This document shows, piece after piece, positions 17,159 through 24,425 of a stretch of 31,611 nt of DNA. Each line of letters starts with the position of its first letter. Within the stretch, counting starts at the first letter, position 1. Source of the DNA: DASPWV01 sp046727855 (lineage in GTDB: Bacteria; Acidobacteriota; Vicinamibacteria; Vicinamibacterales; UBA2999); NCBI GenBank assembly GCA_046727855.1, contig JBKPDL010000205.1, forward strand, positions 1 through 31,611, given 5' to 3'. The notes under the pieces were generated by a model. The model was not told where the DNA came from. It made no database searches and saw nothing but the letters and a program-made list of their open reading frames with translations. The position numbers were made by a program, and so were the translations under genes.

Positions 17159-17859
17159 CGCAACCTCCCCGGATCTTGCTCGTCGATGACGAGGCAGCCA
17201 TCCAGCGGGCCGTCGCGCCGCTTCTGCGCGCGCGCGGTTACGACGTGGACGTCGCGAGCACCTTTGCCGAGGCGTTGAAGATGTTTGCCGAACGCACCCC
17301 CACTCTCATCGTGCTCGACTTGGGTCTGCCAGACATCCAGGGAACGGAGGTTTGCCGGCGCATTCGCGCGGAATCGAAAGTGCCGATTGTGGTGCTCTCG
17401 GCGCGCGGCGCTGAATCCGACAAGGTGAACGCGCTCGACCTCGGCGCCGACGACTACGTGACCAAGCCGTTCGGTCCTGAAGAACTCCTTGCGCGCATTC
17501 GCGTCGCGCTCCGCCGCGTCATGTCAGAAGAGGACGTGGCGACCGGCCAGTTCCGCGCCGGCGATCTCACCATCGACTACGACCGGCGACGCGTCTTGAC
17601 GGGCGAGACCGAGATCCGTCTCACACCAAAAGAATTCGATCTGTTGTCGCTTCTCGCACGCAATCACGATCGCGTGCTCACGCATCGCACGATCCTGAAA
17701 GCCGTCTGGGGTCCCAACGCGGTGGAGCAGCCGGAACACTTGTGGACCCTGATTGCGCAACTGCGAAAGAAGATCGAGCCGGACCCAACCACCCCGCGCT
17801 GTCTCCTCAGCGAACCGTGGGTCGGTTATCGGTTTGCGACGACCGAACCCAAGCAGTAA
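17155..17859 (+). CDS. kdpE: KdpE-type OmpR-family response regulator
   Basis: 234 aa. The receiver has D11/D12, phosphoacceptor D55 (IVLDLGLPD) and K104 (YVTKPFG). The winged-helix DNA-binding domain (about 130-230) has RLTPKEFDLLSLLARN and LLSEPWVGYRF, the latter a KdpE hallmark. KdpE activates the Kdp potassium pump operon when phosphorylated. ATG 17155 overlaps the kinase stop. Immediately downstream lie two promoters with four 11-bp repeats each (17871, 18441), its most likely binding sites. A second KdpE-like paralogue lies at 26645-27343. Confidence 0.93.
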   Translation: MTQPPRILLVDDEAAIQRAVAPLLRARGYDVDVASTFAEALKMFAERTPTLIVLDLGLPDIQGTEVCRRIRAESKVPIVVLSARGAESDKVNALDLGADDYVTKPFGPEELLARIRVALRRVMSEEDVATGQFRAGDLTIDYDRRRVLTGETEIRLTPKEFDLLSLLARNHDRVLTHRTILKAVWGPNAVEQPEHLWTLIAQLRKKIEPDPTTPRCLLSEPWVGYRFATTEPKQ

Positions 17860-17870
17860 CAGCCGGTCGC

Positions 17871-17925
17871 TTCAGGCATTTTTGAGGCACTTTTTGGGCT
17901 GCCCTTAGGCGCCAGCGCCTATCGT
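17871..17925 (+). promoter_or_regulatory. Four 11-bp repeats plus -10 element (candidate KdpE operator array A)
   Basis: Repeats start at 17871, 17882, 17893 and 17904: TTCAGG, TTGAGG, TTTGGG and CTTAGG heads, with GG recurring exactly every 11 bp. TATCGT at 17920-17925 is a -10 element 6 nt before ATG 17932, predicting a leaderless mRNA. No good -35 is seen, as expected for an activator-dependent promoter. The block aligns without gaps to 18441-18495 (29 of 39 positions over the repeats, plus the -10). The 11-bp period suits tandem binding by OmpR-family regulators. Confidence 0.6.
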
Positions 17926-17931
17926 GGAAGC

Positions 17932-18405
17932 ATGGTGGAACGGGGCATGGCGACGACGCGCGAAAGCGCCTCGCCCGCGAGTCTGTCAATTCAAGTCATC
18001 GCCACAACGCTCGAAGGCACGCGCGCCGCACTCCTGACGGCGAAGCGGCTGACCAGCGGGTTGGACGCACGAATCGGTCTCATCATCCCGCTGCTGACAT
18101 CGTTTTTCGCGCGCATCGATCCGGATTACAACGGTAGCGCCGTCATCGAACAGTACGAGGCACTCGCCGCCTGCGTGGGTGTTCATGTATCGGTGCTGTT
18201 CTTCGTGTGTCAGCGGTACGACGACATCGCTCGTTCAATGCTGTCCCCGTCGTCGCTCATCATCGTCGGCGGGTGGGAACGCCCATGGTGGGCGACGCGC
18301 GAGCAGCGGCTGGTCTCGCGTTTGACCGCGAAGGGATTTCCCGTCGTGTTTGCGCCGGTAGGCGCCGGCGACCCGCCATTGCATCTTTCTGCCCCGGCTG
18401 TTTAG
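17932..18405 (+). CDS. Small USP-like protein of unknown function
   Basis: 157 aa, soluble. The opening SIQVIATTLEGTRAALLTAKRL (about 19-40) and closing SSLIIVGGWERPWWATREQRLVSRLTAKGFPVVFAPVG (about 107-145) resemble the first and last beta-alpha units of a universal-stress-protein/HUP fold, but the USP nucleotide motif GxxGxxxxxxxxxG is not evident. It lies between KdpE and the kdp operon and has its own promoter with the same repeat array as the kdp promoter. A K+-limitation-induced accessory protein is therefore plausible (inference). ATG 17932 is chosen from the promoter position; ATG 17947 is an alternative. Confidence 0.6.
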   Translation: MVERGMATTRESASPASLSIQVIATTLEGTRAALLTAKRLTSGLDARIGLIIPLLTSFFARIDPDYNGSAVIEQYEALAACVGVHVSVLFFVCQRYDDIARSMLSPSSLIIVGGWERPWWATREQRLVSRLTAKGFPVVFAPVGAGDPPLHLSAPAV

Positions 18406-18440
18406 GAATTCTGTCGAAACTGCTTGGACCGTTCTCGAGC

Positions 18441-18495
18441 CTCAGGGTTTTTTGAGGAACTTCTTGGCCTCTTCTCAGGGCGGGTTTTCTAACCT
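18441..18495 (+). promoter_or_regulatory. Four 11-bp repeats plus -10 element (candidate KdpE operator array B, kdp promoter)
   Basis: The same architecture as array A. Repeats start at 18441, 18452, 18463 and 18474 with GG near positions 5-6 of each (CTCAGG, TTGAGG, CTTGGC, CTCAGG). The -10 element TAACCT is at 18490-18495. It precedes the outer-membrane barrel gene and, through it, kdpF-A-C-B and the KdpD modules. Unlike array A, a Shine-Dalgarno GGGAG (18502-18506) follows. Confidence 0.6.
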
Positions 18496-18513
18496 GAACC
18501 TGGGAGTTACATC

Positions 18514-19875
18514 GTGATGAGGGGCTCAGACAAGCAGGCCGCGCAGTCAGATTGGTTTGAGTACGTTTTGACCGGGCGACGGATTTCAGGCTCGAAAGAA
18601 GAAGTATTGGAGCAGCTCGATGATCTCATTCAGGCGCTCGTTGGTTTGCGACAGCTCATCTCGTTGCACGAGTCTGGGTCGCAGAAATCCCAACCTAGAC
18701 GCCGAGGGCACTTGGGACGGATTCTGGGTGCCTTCGCCCTCGTGTTCGGCCTAGCCGCTGTCGTGAATGCGCAAACCGCGGCGGCACCGGCCGCCCAGCC
18801 GCCGGCGAATCCCGACGTGACCTACGGCGGCTTTCTCGATGTCGCATATCTGCGTGCGTTCAACGATCCGGCGAACAAGCTTTTTCGCAGCCGCGGCACA
18901 GCCTGGCACCTCAACGATCCCTACATGAACATGGCGGGCGGATACACGAAGAAGAAGGCGACCGAGGCTTCGCGTTGGGGCACAGAGCTGCTCGTCCAGA
19001 CGGGCAAGGATGACGAGATCTTTGGATTCTCGGCGACTGCGCCGAACATCGAGGGCTCCGATTTCCTTCGCCATCTCGGGCTTGCCAACGTGTCGTATCT
19101 CGCGCCCGTGGGCAAAGGGCTCAGTCTTCAAGGAGGTATCTTCGCCAGTCTCATCGGATACGACTCCTTGTATGCGAAGGACAATCTCAACTACACGCGG
19201 CCCTGGGGAGCCGACTTCACGCCGTATTTGATGTTAGGTGCGAACGCGAGCTATCCGTTCAGCGACAAGCTGACCGGCACCTTCTATGTGGTCAACGGCT
19301 ATTGGCATCTCGCCAACGCGAACAGCGTTCCAAGCTCCGGTGTCCAGCTTTCGTACAAAGTGAATCCTGAGATCACCGTCAAAGAAACCATCCTGGCGGG
19401 ACCTCACCAGTCGAATACATCGTTCGAGTTCTGGCGTTTTCTTTCCGACAGCATCGTCGAGCGACGGACCGATCGCTTCGTCCTCGCAGTCAACGGCCAC
19501 TTCTCCACTGAAAAAGTCGACGAGTCAGATCCGTTCCGTGCGTGGTGGGCAGCCGTACAGGCGCCGATGCGTTGGAACGTCCAAGGCCCATGGAGCGTCG
19601 CGGTTCGTCCCGAGATCGCGCGAGATTCGTCGGGCCGCTGGACGCTCGCGGAACAGACGGTGACGGCCCTGACGACGACGCTGGACTATCGCGCTCCGTA
19701 CCGGGGGGCCAATACTCTCCTCAGACTCGAGTATCGCGTCGACAACTCCACCGGCGCCCAAGGTGGTTTTTACGATGATCACGAAATCAGTCCGGGGGTT
19801 GTGGCGCTGACACCGACGCAGCACCTGCTGATCTTCGCGGCGATCTTCACGTTTGACGGGTCGTTTCAACCCTGA
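18514..19875 (+). CDS. Outer-membrane beta-barrel protein (porin-like) heading the kdp operon
   Basis: 453 aa. Residues about 85-453 are rich in alternating aromatic beta strands (YGGFLDVAYLRAFNDP, LSLQGGIFASLIGYDSLY, FYVVNGYWHLANANS, ending HLLIFAAIFTFDGSFQP), as in OmpL/BBP2-type barrels. A signal-peptide-like stretch lies at about 66-87 (GHLGRILGAFALVFGLAAVVNA). It is preceded by about 65 residues of a helical, charged segment (FEYVLTGRRISGSKEEVLEQ and on), which is odd for a secreted protein. GTG 18511 is an equally good start by its Shine-Dalgarno spacing. A TTG at about 18712 would give the classical short form. Its position before kdpF suggests it lets K+ or solutes into the periplasm (inference). 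Confidence 0.78.
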   Translation: MMRGSDKQAAQSDWFEYVLTGRRISGSKEEVLEQLDDLIQALVGLRQLISLHESGSQKSQPRRRGHLGRILGAFALVFGLAAVVNAQTAAAPAAQPPANPDVTYGGFLDVAYLRAFNDPANKLFRSRGTAWHLNDPYMNMAGGYTKKKATEASRWGTELLVQTGKDDEIFGFSATAPNIEGSDFLRHLGLANVSYLAPVGKGLSLQGGIFASLIGYDSLYAKDNLNYTRPWGADFTPYLMLGANASYPFSDKLTGTFYVVNGYWHLANANSVPSSGVQLSYKVNPEITVKETILAGPHQSNTSFEFWRFLSDSIVERRTDRFVLAVNGHFSTEKVDESDPFRAWWAAVQAPMRWNVQGPWSVAVRPEIARDSSGRWTLAEQTVTALTTTLDYRAPYRGANTLLRLEYRVDNSTGAQGGFYDDHEISPGVVALTPTQHLLIFAAIFTFDGSFQP

Positions 19876-19885
19876 AGGAGCCGAC

Positions 19886-19972
19886 ATGCTTCTAGCGCTT
19901 GGAGTGGTCATCCTCGCACTGGCGACATTTGCGGCCATGGCCGCGTTCGTCGCGCTGTGCGACCGCGTGTAG
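19886..19972 (+). CDS. 28-aa single-helix membrane microprotein upstream of KdpF
   Basis: 28 codons from ATG 19886, with a strong Shine-Dalgarno GAAGGAG 6 nt upstream. The product is almost entirely one hydrophobic helix (begins MLLALGVVILALATF, ends VALCDRV). It lies between the barrel gene and kdpF in the kdp operon. It is not KdpF, which is the next small gene. From memory, small hydrophobic ORFs ending in a Cys-Asp/Glu-Arg motif occur before kdpF elsewhere, but I could not check this. It may be an accessory helix of the Kdp complex. Confidence 0.65.
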   Translation: MLLALGVVILALATFAAMAAFVALCDRV

Positions 19973-19981
19973 GTGAAAGTC

Positions 19982-20062
19982 ATGACTTTGCTTTCGTTGT
20001 TATTGAGCGTCGCCGCATTCGTGTACCTCGTGTACGCCATGCTGCGGCCGGAAAAGTTTTGA
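19982..20062 (+). CDS. kdpF: KdpF, small subunit of the K+-transporting ATPase
   Basis: 26 aa from ATG 19982: one hydrophobic helix ending YLVYAMLRPEKF, the characteristic KdpF C-terminus. KdpF stabilises the KdpFABC complex in the inner membrane. A GTG at 19973 is in frame and would add three residues. Stop at 20060-20062, 8 nt before KdpA. Confidence 0.9.
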   Translation: MTLLSLLLSVAAFVYLVYAMLRPEKF

Positions 20063-20070
20063 GGCTGGCC

Positions 20071-21780
20071 ATGGGCACGGAATTCATTGCGGTCGGCGTC
20101 ACCATCCTGTTCACGATCGCCACGAGCCTGTTGCTGGGGCGGTACATGTTTCAGGTGTTCAGCGGCCGGCGGACGCTGCTCGATCCACTACTCCTGCCGA
20201 TCGAGCGCCTCATCTTGCGGGTGATCGGTGTTGATGCCAATCAGCAACAGGACTGGAAACAGTACTCGCTGTCGTTGCTCATCTCGAACGTCGTCATGTG
20301 GCTGGCCACGTGGACGATTGTCACGCTGCAACAGTATCTGCCGCTCAATCCAGACGGCATCGGCAATATGGAGCCGACACTCGCGTTCAACACGATCTCG
20401 AGCTTCACGACGAATACCAATCTGCAGCATTACAGCGGCGAGACTGGGCTGTCGTATTTCTCGCAGCTGTTCGTCATCAGCTTCCTGCAGTTTGTCACCG
20501 CCGCCACGGGCGTAGCGGCGTGCATCGCGACCATACGCGGGCTCGCCGGCAATCGCCTGAGCCACCTCGGAAACTTCTACGTCGACCTCACGCGAGCGAC
20601 CATTCGAGTGTTCCTGCCACTCGCGATTCTGGTGTCGCTCATTCTGATGTCGCAAGGGACACCGATGACGTTCGAGGGCGCGGCTCAGGCGACCACGGTC
20701 GAAGGGTCACCGCAGGCAATCGCGCGTGGTGTAACGGCCGGCGTGGTCTCGATCAAGCAGCTTGGCACCAACGGCGGCGGCTACTTCGGCCCAAACTCGT
20801 CGCATCCGTACGAGAACCCGACACCGATCTCCAACTTCGTCGAGATGTGGTCGATCACGTTGATCCCGATGGCGATGGTCTGGACGCTCGGCTACATGGT
20901 GGGCCGTCGCCGCCTGGCGGTCGTGATCTTCGCGACGATGCTCGCGGTCTACCTGCCGATGGTCGTGTTCGGCGTCGCGCAGGAAGCGGGCGGAAACCCG
21001 GCGATTAGCGCGATGGGCGTTGATCAGTCCACCGGCTCGATGGAAGGCAAAGAAGTTCGCTTTGGCGCAGGCTTGTCAGCATTGTGGGCGGTGACGACGA
21101 CGGTCACATCGAACGGTTCGGTGAACTCGATGCACGATTCACTGACGCCGCTTGGCGGGCTGATGCCGCTCACTGGCATGTGGCTGAACAACATCTTCGG
21201 CGGCGTGGGCGTCGGCTTCATCAACATGCTGATCTTCATCATCGTCGCTGTGTTCGTCGCGGGCATGATGGTTGGCCGCACGCCGGAGTTCCTCGGCAAG
21301 AAGGTCGAGGCCAAGGAGATGAAGCTGGCGAGCCTCGCGCTGCTGTGGCATCCGCTATCGATTCTAGTCGGCACGGCGATCGCGTGCTACGTGTGGGCGA
21401 CCACAGCGGATCCGAACACCGTGCTCGCGTGGTTGAAAAACCCGGGTCCGCACGGTTTCTCGGAAATGCTCTACGAGTTCAGCTCGGCGACCGCCAACAA
21501 CGGGTCGGGGTTTGAAGGCCTCGGCGACAACACGCCGTTCTGGAACATCGCAACCGGTTTGTGCATGTTGCTCGGTCGCTACATTCCGATCATCGCTCCG
21601 CTTGCGCTCGCCGGTTCTCTGGCGGCCAAGCCTGCAGCACCGGAGACGGCCGGATCGCTGCGCGCCGACAGCAGCATGTTCGGCTTCATGCTGTGGGCGA
21701 CGGTCGTCATTCTCGGTCTGCTGATGTTCATGCCGGTCGCCGTACTCGGGCCAATCGCAGAGCACCTGGCGCTCGGCTAA
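20071..21780 (+). CDS. kdpA: KdpA, K+-channel-like subunit of the Kdp ATPase
   Basis: 569 aa, the usual length. Ten or so transmembrane helices. All four filter regions are visible: TNTNLQHYSGETG, GTNGGGYFGPNSSHPYENP, TSNGSVNSMHDSLTP and NNGSGFEGLG. KdpA binds and selects K+ and passes it to KdpB. ATG 20071 is chosen because it starts the family homology (MGTEFIAVGVTILFTI) and has GAGG 6 nt upstream; the open frame starts earlier, within kdpF. KdpC follows directly, before KdpB. Confidence 0.97.
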   Translation: MGTEFIAVGVTILFTIATSLLLGRYMFQVFSGRRTLLDPLLLPIERLILRVIGVDANQQQDWKQYSLSLLISNVVMWLATWTIVTLQQYLPLNPDGIGNMEPTLAFNTISSFTTNTNLQHYSGETGLSYFSQLFVISFLQFVTAATGVAACIATIRGLAGNRLSHLGNFYVDLTRATIRVFLPLAILVSLILMSQGTPMTFEGAAQATTVEGSPQAIARGVTAGVVSIKQLGTNGGGYFGPNSSHPYENPTPISNFVEMWSITLIPMAMVWTLGYMVGRRRLAVVIFATMLAVYLPMVVFGVAQEAGGNPAISAMGVDQSTGSMEGKEVRFGAGLSALWAVTTTVTSNGSVNSMHDSLTPLGGLMPLTGMWLNNIFGGVGVGFINMLIFIIVAVFVAGMMVGRTPEFLGKKVEAKEMKLASLALLWHPLSILVGTAIACYVWATTADPNTVLAWLKNPGPHGFSEMLYEFSSATANNGSGFEGLGDNTPFWNIATGLCMLLGRYIPIIAPLALAGSLAAKPAAPETAGSLRADSSMFGFMLWATVVILGLLMFMPVAVLGPIAEHLALG

Positions 21781-21794
21781 CGACGGACAACATC

Positions 21795-22370
21795 ATGGTC
21801 AAGGAACTCAGGCAAGGCGTTCTGTTCACGCTCGTCACGATGGTGTTGTTGGGCGGCGTTTATAACGGGCTCCTGTGGGGCGTCGGTCGCGGCGTCTTTC
21901 CTGCGCAAGCCGAGGGCAGCCTTGTTCGACGCGCGGACCGAACCGTTATCGGCTCGCGATTGATCGCGCAAAAGTTCACGCGTCCGGAGTACTTCCAGCC
22001 GCGACCATCGGCCGTCGACTACAACGCCGCATCGACCGGCGGCACAAACTACGGGCCATCGAACCCCTATCACCTCAAAGTCGTACGCGAACGGCTCGAG
22101 GCCATCACGAAGCAAGAAGGCGTTGACGTTACAAGAGTCCCATCGGAGATGGTGACGGCCAGCGGCGCAGGCATGGATCCGCACATTCCGCCTGCCGCCG
22201 CCGAGCTCCAGGCCGCGCGCGTCGCGACAGCGCGCGGCGTGCCGATTGAGCGGGTGCGTCAGGTCATTCAGACCTACACAGAGCCGCCCGCCTTTGGATT
22301 TCTTGGTCGAACGCGCGTGAATGTGCTCGAGCTGAATCTCGCGCTCGATGAGACATTTGGAGCGAAATGA
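21795..22370 (+). CDS. kdpC: KdpC, small periplasm-facing subunit of the Kdp ATPase
   Basis: 191 aa. One N-terminal helix (about 9-33, LFTLVTMVLLGGVYNGLLWG), then the conserved IGSRLIAQKFTRPEYFQPRPSA, GGTNYGPSNPY, ASGAGMDPHIPPAAAELQAARVA and LGRTRVNVLELNLAL. KdpC stabilises the complex and affects K+ affinity. It sits between kdpA and kdpB, whereas the standard order is A-B-C. ATG 21795 opens the family homology, 14 nt after the kdpA stop. Confidence 0.96.
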   Translation: MVKELRQGVLFTLVTMVLLGGVYNGLLWGVGRGVFPAQAEGSLVRRADRTVIGSRLIAQKFTRPEYFQPRPSAVDYNAASTGGTNYGPSNPYHLKVVRERLEAITKQEGVDVTRVPSEMVTASGAGMDPHIPPAAAELQAARVATARGVPIERVRQVIQTYTEPPAFGFLGRTRVNVLELNLALDETFGAK

Positions 22371-22373
22371 ACC

Positions 22374-24416
22374 ATGGCAGAACGTGCGCGCAGAATTTCA
22401 ATCTGGGATCGGGATATCGTTCGCCACGCGACGATCGACTCGTTGCAAAAACTCGATCCGCGCATTCAAATCAAGAACCCGGTGATGTTCATCGTCGAGG
22501 TAGGCAGCCTGCTGACAACGATCGTCTTCGTCCAAGAGCTCCTCGCGGGCGCCGGACAGCCATTGTTCACCGGGCAAGTCGCCTTTTGGCTGTGGTTCAC
22601 CGTCCTATTTGCCAACTTCGCCGAAGCGATGGCGGAAGGACGGGGCAAGGCGCAGGCCGACACCCTGCGCAAGACAAAGAGCGAGACGGTGGCCAACCGG
22701 CTGGGGCCCGGCAATCAGATCGAGAAAGTACCGGCGGCGAGCCTCCGCAAAGGCGACGTCGTGAGTGTGCAAGCCGGGGAATTCATTCCCGGTGACGGCG
22801 AAATCATCGAGGGCGTCGCGTCGGTCGACGAGTCGGCGATTACCGGCGAATCCGCGCCAGTCATTCGCGAATCAGGCGGCGACCGGTCGGCGGTCACGGG
22901 CGGAACGCGTGTTATCTCTGACTGGATCAAAGTGCGCGTGACGTCCGACCCGGGTCACACGTTCCTCGATCGCATGATTGCGCTCGTTGAAGGCGCCGAA
23001 CGGCAAAAGACACCCAATGAGATCGCACTGAGCATTCTGCTTGCCGTGCTGACGCTGGTGTTTCTGCTGGTTGTGGTGACGTTGCAACCCTTCGCGTATT
23101 ACGCCGGCACGGAGATTCCGATTCCGGTGTTGATTGCGTTGCTCGTCTGCCTGATTCCGACCACGATTGGCGCGCTCATTTCGGCGATCGGCATTGCCGG
23201 CATGGACCGCCTCGTGCAGCACAACGTGTTGGCCATGTCGGGCCGCGCCGTGGAAGCGGCCGGTGACGTCGATACGTTGCTCCTCGACAAGACCGGCACA
23301 ATCACGTTGGGCAACCGGCAGGCGACGGAATTTGTGCCTGTCTCTGGCGTCACAGAAGGCGAACTCGCAGACGCCGCGCAGCTGGCATCGCTCGCGGACG
23401 AGACGCCGGAGGGGCGATCCATTGTCGTCCTGGCCAAAGAAAAATATCGGATTCGCGGGCGCGAACTGGCGGACAGGTCTGCGGCGTTCGTCCCGTTTAC
23501 CGCGCAGACGCGGATGTCCGGCGTCAACCTCAATGGCCGCGAAATCCGCAAAGGCGCTGCGGACGCGGTTGCGAAATACGTGACGGCGAACGGCGGCGCG
23601 GTTTCACCGGAGGTGCAGACGATCGTCGACCGCATCGCGCGTTCTGGCGGAACACCCCTTGTCGTCGCGGAGCACAGGCGCGCGCTCGGAGTCGTGCACC
23701 TCAAGGACATCGTCAAAGGCGGCATGCGTGAGCGCTTCCATGCCTTGCGGGCGATGGGCATCAAGACGGTGATGATCACGGGCGACAATCCCCTCACCGC
23801 CGCCTCGATCGCAAACGAAGCGGGCGTGGATGATTTTCTGGCGGAGGCCAAGCCGGAAGACAAGATGGCGCTGATCAAACACGAGCGGCGAGAAGGCAAA
23901 CTAGTGGCGATGACCGGTGACGGCACCAACGACGCCCCCGCGCTGGCGCAAGCGGACGTCGGCGTCGCCATGAATACCGGGACCACGGCGGCGAAAGAAG
24001 CCGGCAACATGGTGGATCTCGACTCGAATCCGACCAAACTCATCGAGATCGTGGAGATTGGCAAGCAACTCCTGATGACTCGCGGCGCGCTGACCACGTT
24101 TTCGATCGCGAACGACGTGGCGAAATACTTCGCCATCATCCCCGCGATGTTCATCCTCGCGTTTCCTCAGCTTGGAGTGCTGAACGTGATGCGGCTCGGC
24201 ACGCCTGAATCGGCGATTCTATCGGCGGTGATTTTCAATGCGGTGATCATCATCGCGTTGATTCCGCTGGCGTTGAGGGGCATCGCGTACAAACCACTTG
24301 GCGCGGCAACAATCCTGCGGCGCAATCTGTTGATCTACGGCGTCGGCGGCGTGATCCTGCCGTTTATCGGCATCAAAGCGATCGACGTCGTCCTGATCGC
24401 CGCGGGCCTCGCGTGA
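22374..24416 (+). CDS. kdpB: KdpB, P-type ATPase subunit of the Kdp K+ pump
   Basis: 680 aa, full length. It contains actuator TGES with S160 (equivalent to the inhibitory phosphoserine S162 of E. coli KdpB), CLIPTTIGALISAIGIAGMDR in helix 4, phosphorylation motif DKTGT with D305, nucleotide-domain TRMSGV, TGDNPLTA, and GDGTNDAPALAQADVGVAM. It hydrolyses ATP to drive K+ uptake through KdpA. ATG 22374 starts 3 nt after the kdpC stop, with GGAG upstream in the end of kdpC. All catalytic residues are present, so the pump should be functional. Confidence 0.97.
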   Translation: MAERARRISIWDRDIVRHATIDSLQKLDPRIQIKNPVMFIVEVGSLLTTIVFVQELLAGAGQPLFTGQVAFWLWFTVLFANFAEAMAEGRGKAQADTLRKTKSETVANRLGPGNQIEKVPAASLRKGDVVSVQAGEFIPGDGEIIEGVASVDESAITGESAPVIRESGGDRSAVTGGTRVISDWIKVRVTSDPGHTFLDRMIALVEGAERQKTPNEIALSILLAVLTLVFLLVVVTLQPFAYYAGTEIPIPVLIALLVCLIPTTIGALISAIGIAGMDRLVQHNVLAMSGRAVEAAGDVDTLLLDKTGTITLGNRQATEFVPVSGVTEGELADAAQLASLADETPEGRSIVVLAKEKYRIRGRELADRSAAFVPFTAQTRMSGVNLNGREIRKGAADAVAKYVTANGGAVSPEVQTIVDRIARSGGTPLVVAEHRRALGVVHLKDIVKGGMRERFHALRAMGIKTVMITGDNPLTAASIANEAGVDDFLAEAKPEDKMALIKHERREGKLVAMTGDGTNDAPALAQADVGVAMNTGTTAAKEAGNMVDLDSNPTKLIEIVEIGKQLLMTRGALTTFSIANDVAKYFAIIPAMFILAFPQLGVLNVMRLGTPESAILSAVIFNAVIIIALIPLALRGIAYKPLGAATILRRNLLIYGVGGVILPFIGIKAIDVVLIAAGLA

Positions 24417-24425
24417 CGGAACGTT

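Noticed and set aside
17884..17900. GGCAC-N-GC spacing resembling a sigma-54 promoter in array A
   Set aside because: The GG-to-GC spacing fits only at this site; in the aligned array B the GC is lost and off by one. The shared -10 element and 11-bp repeats explain both sites better.
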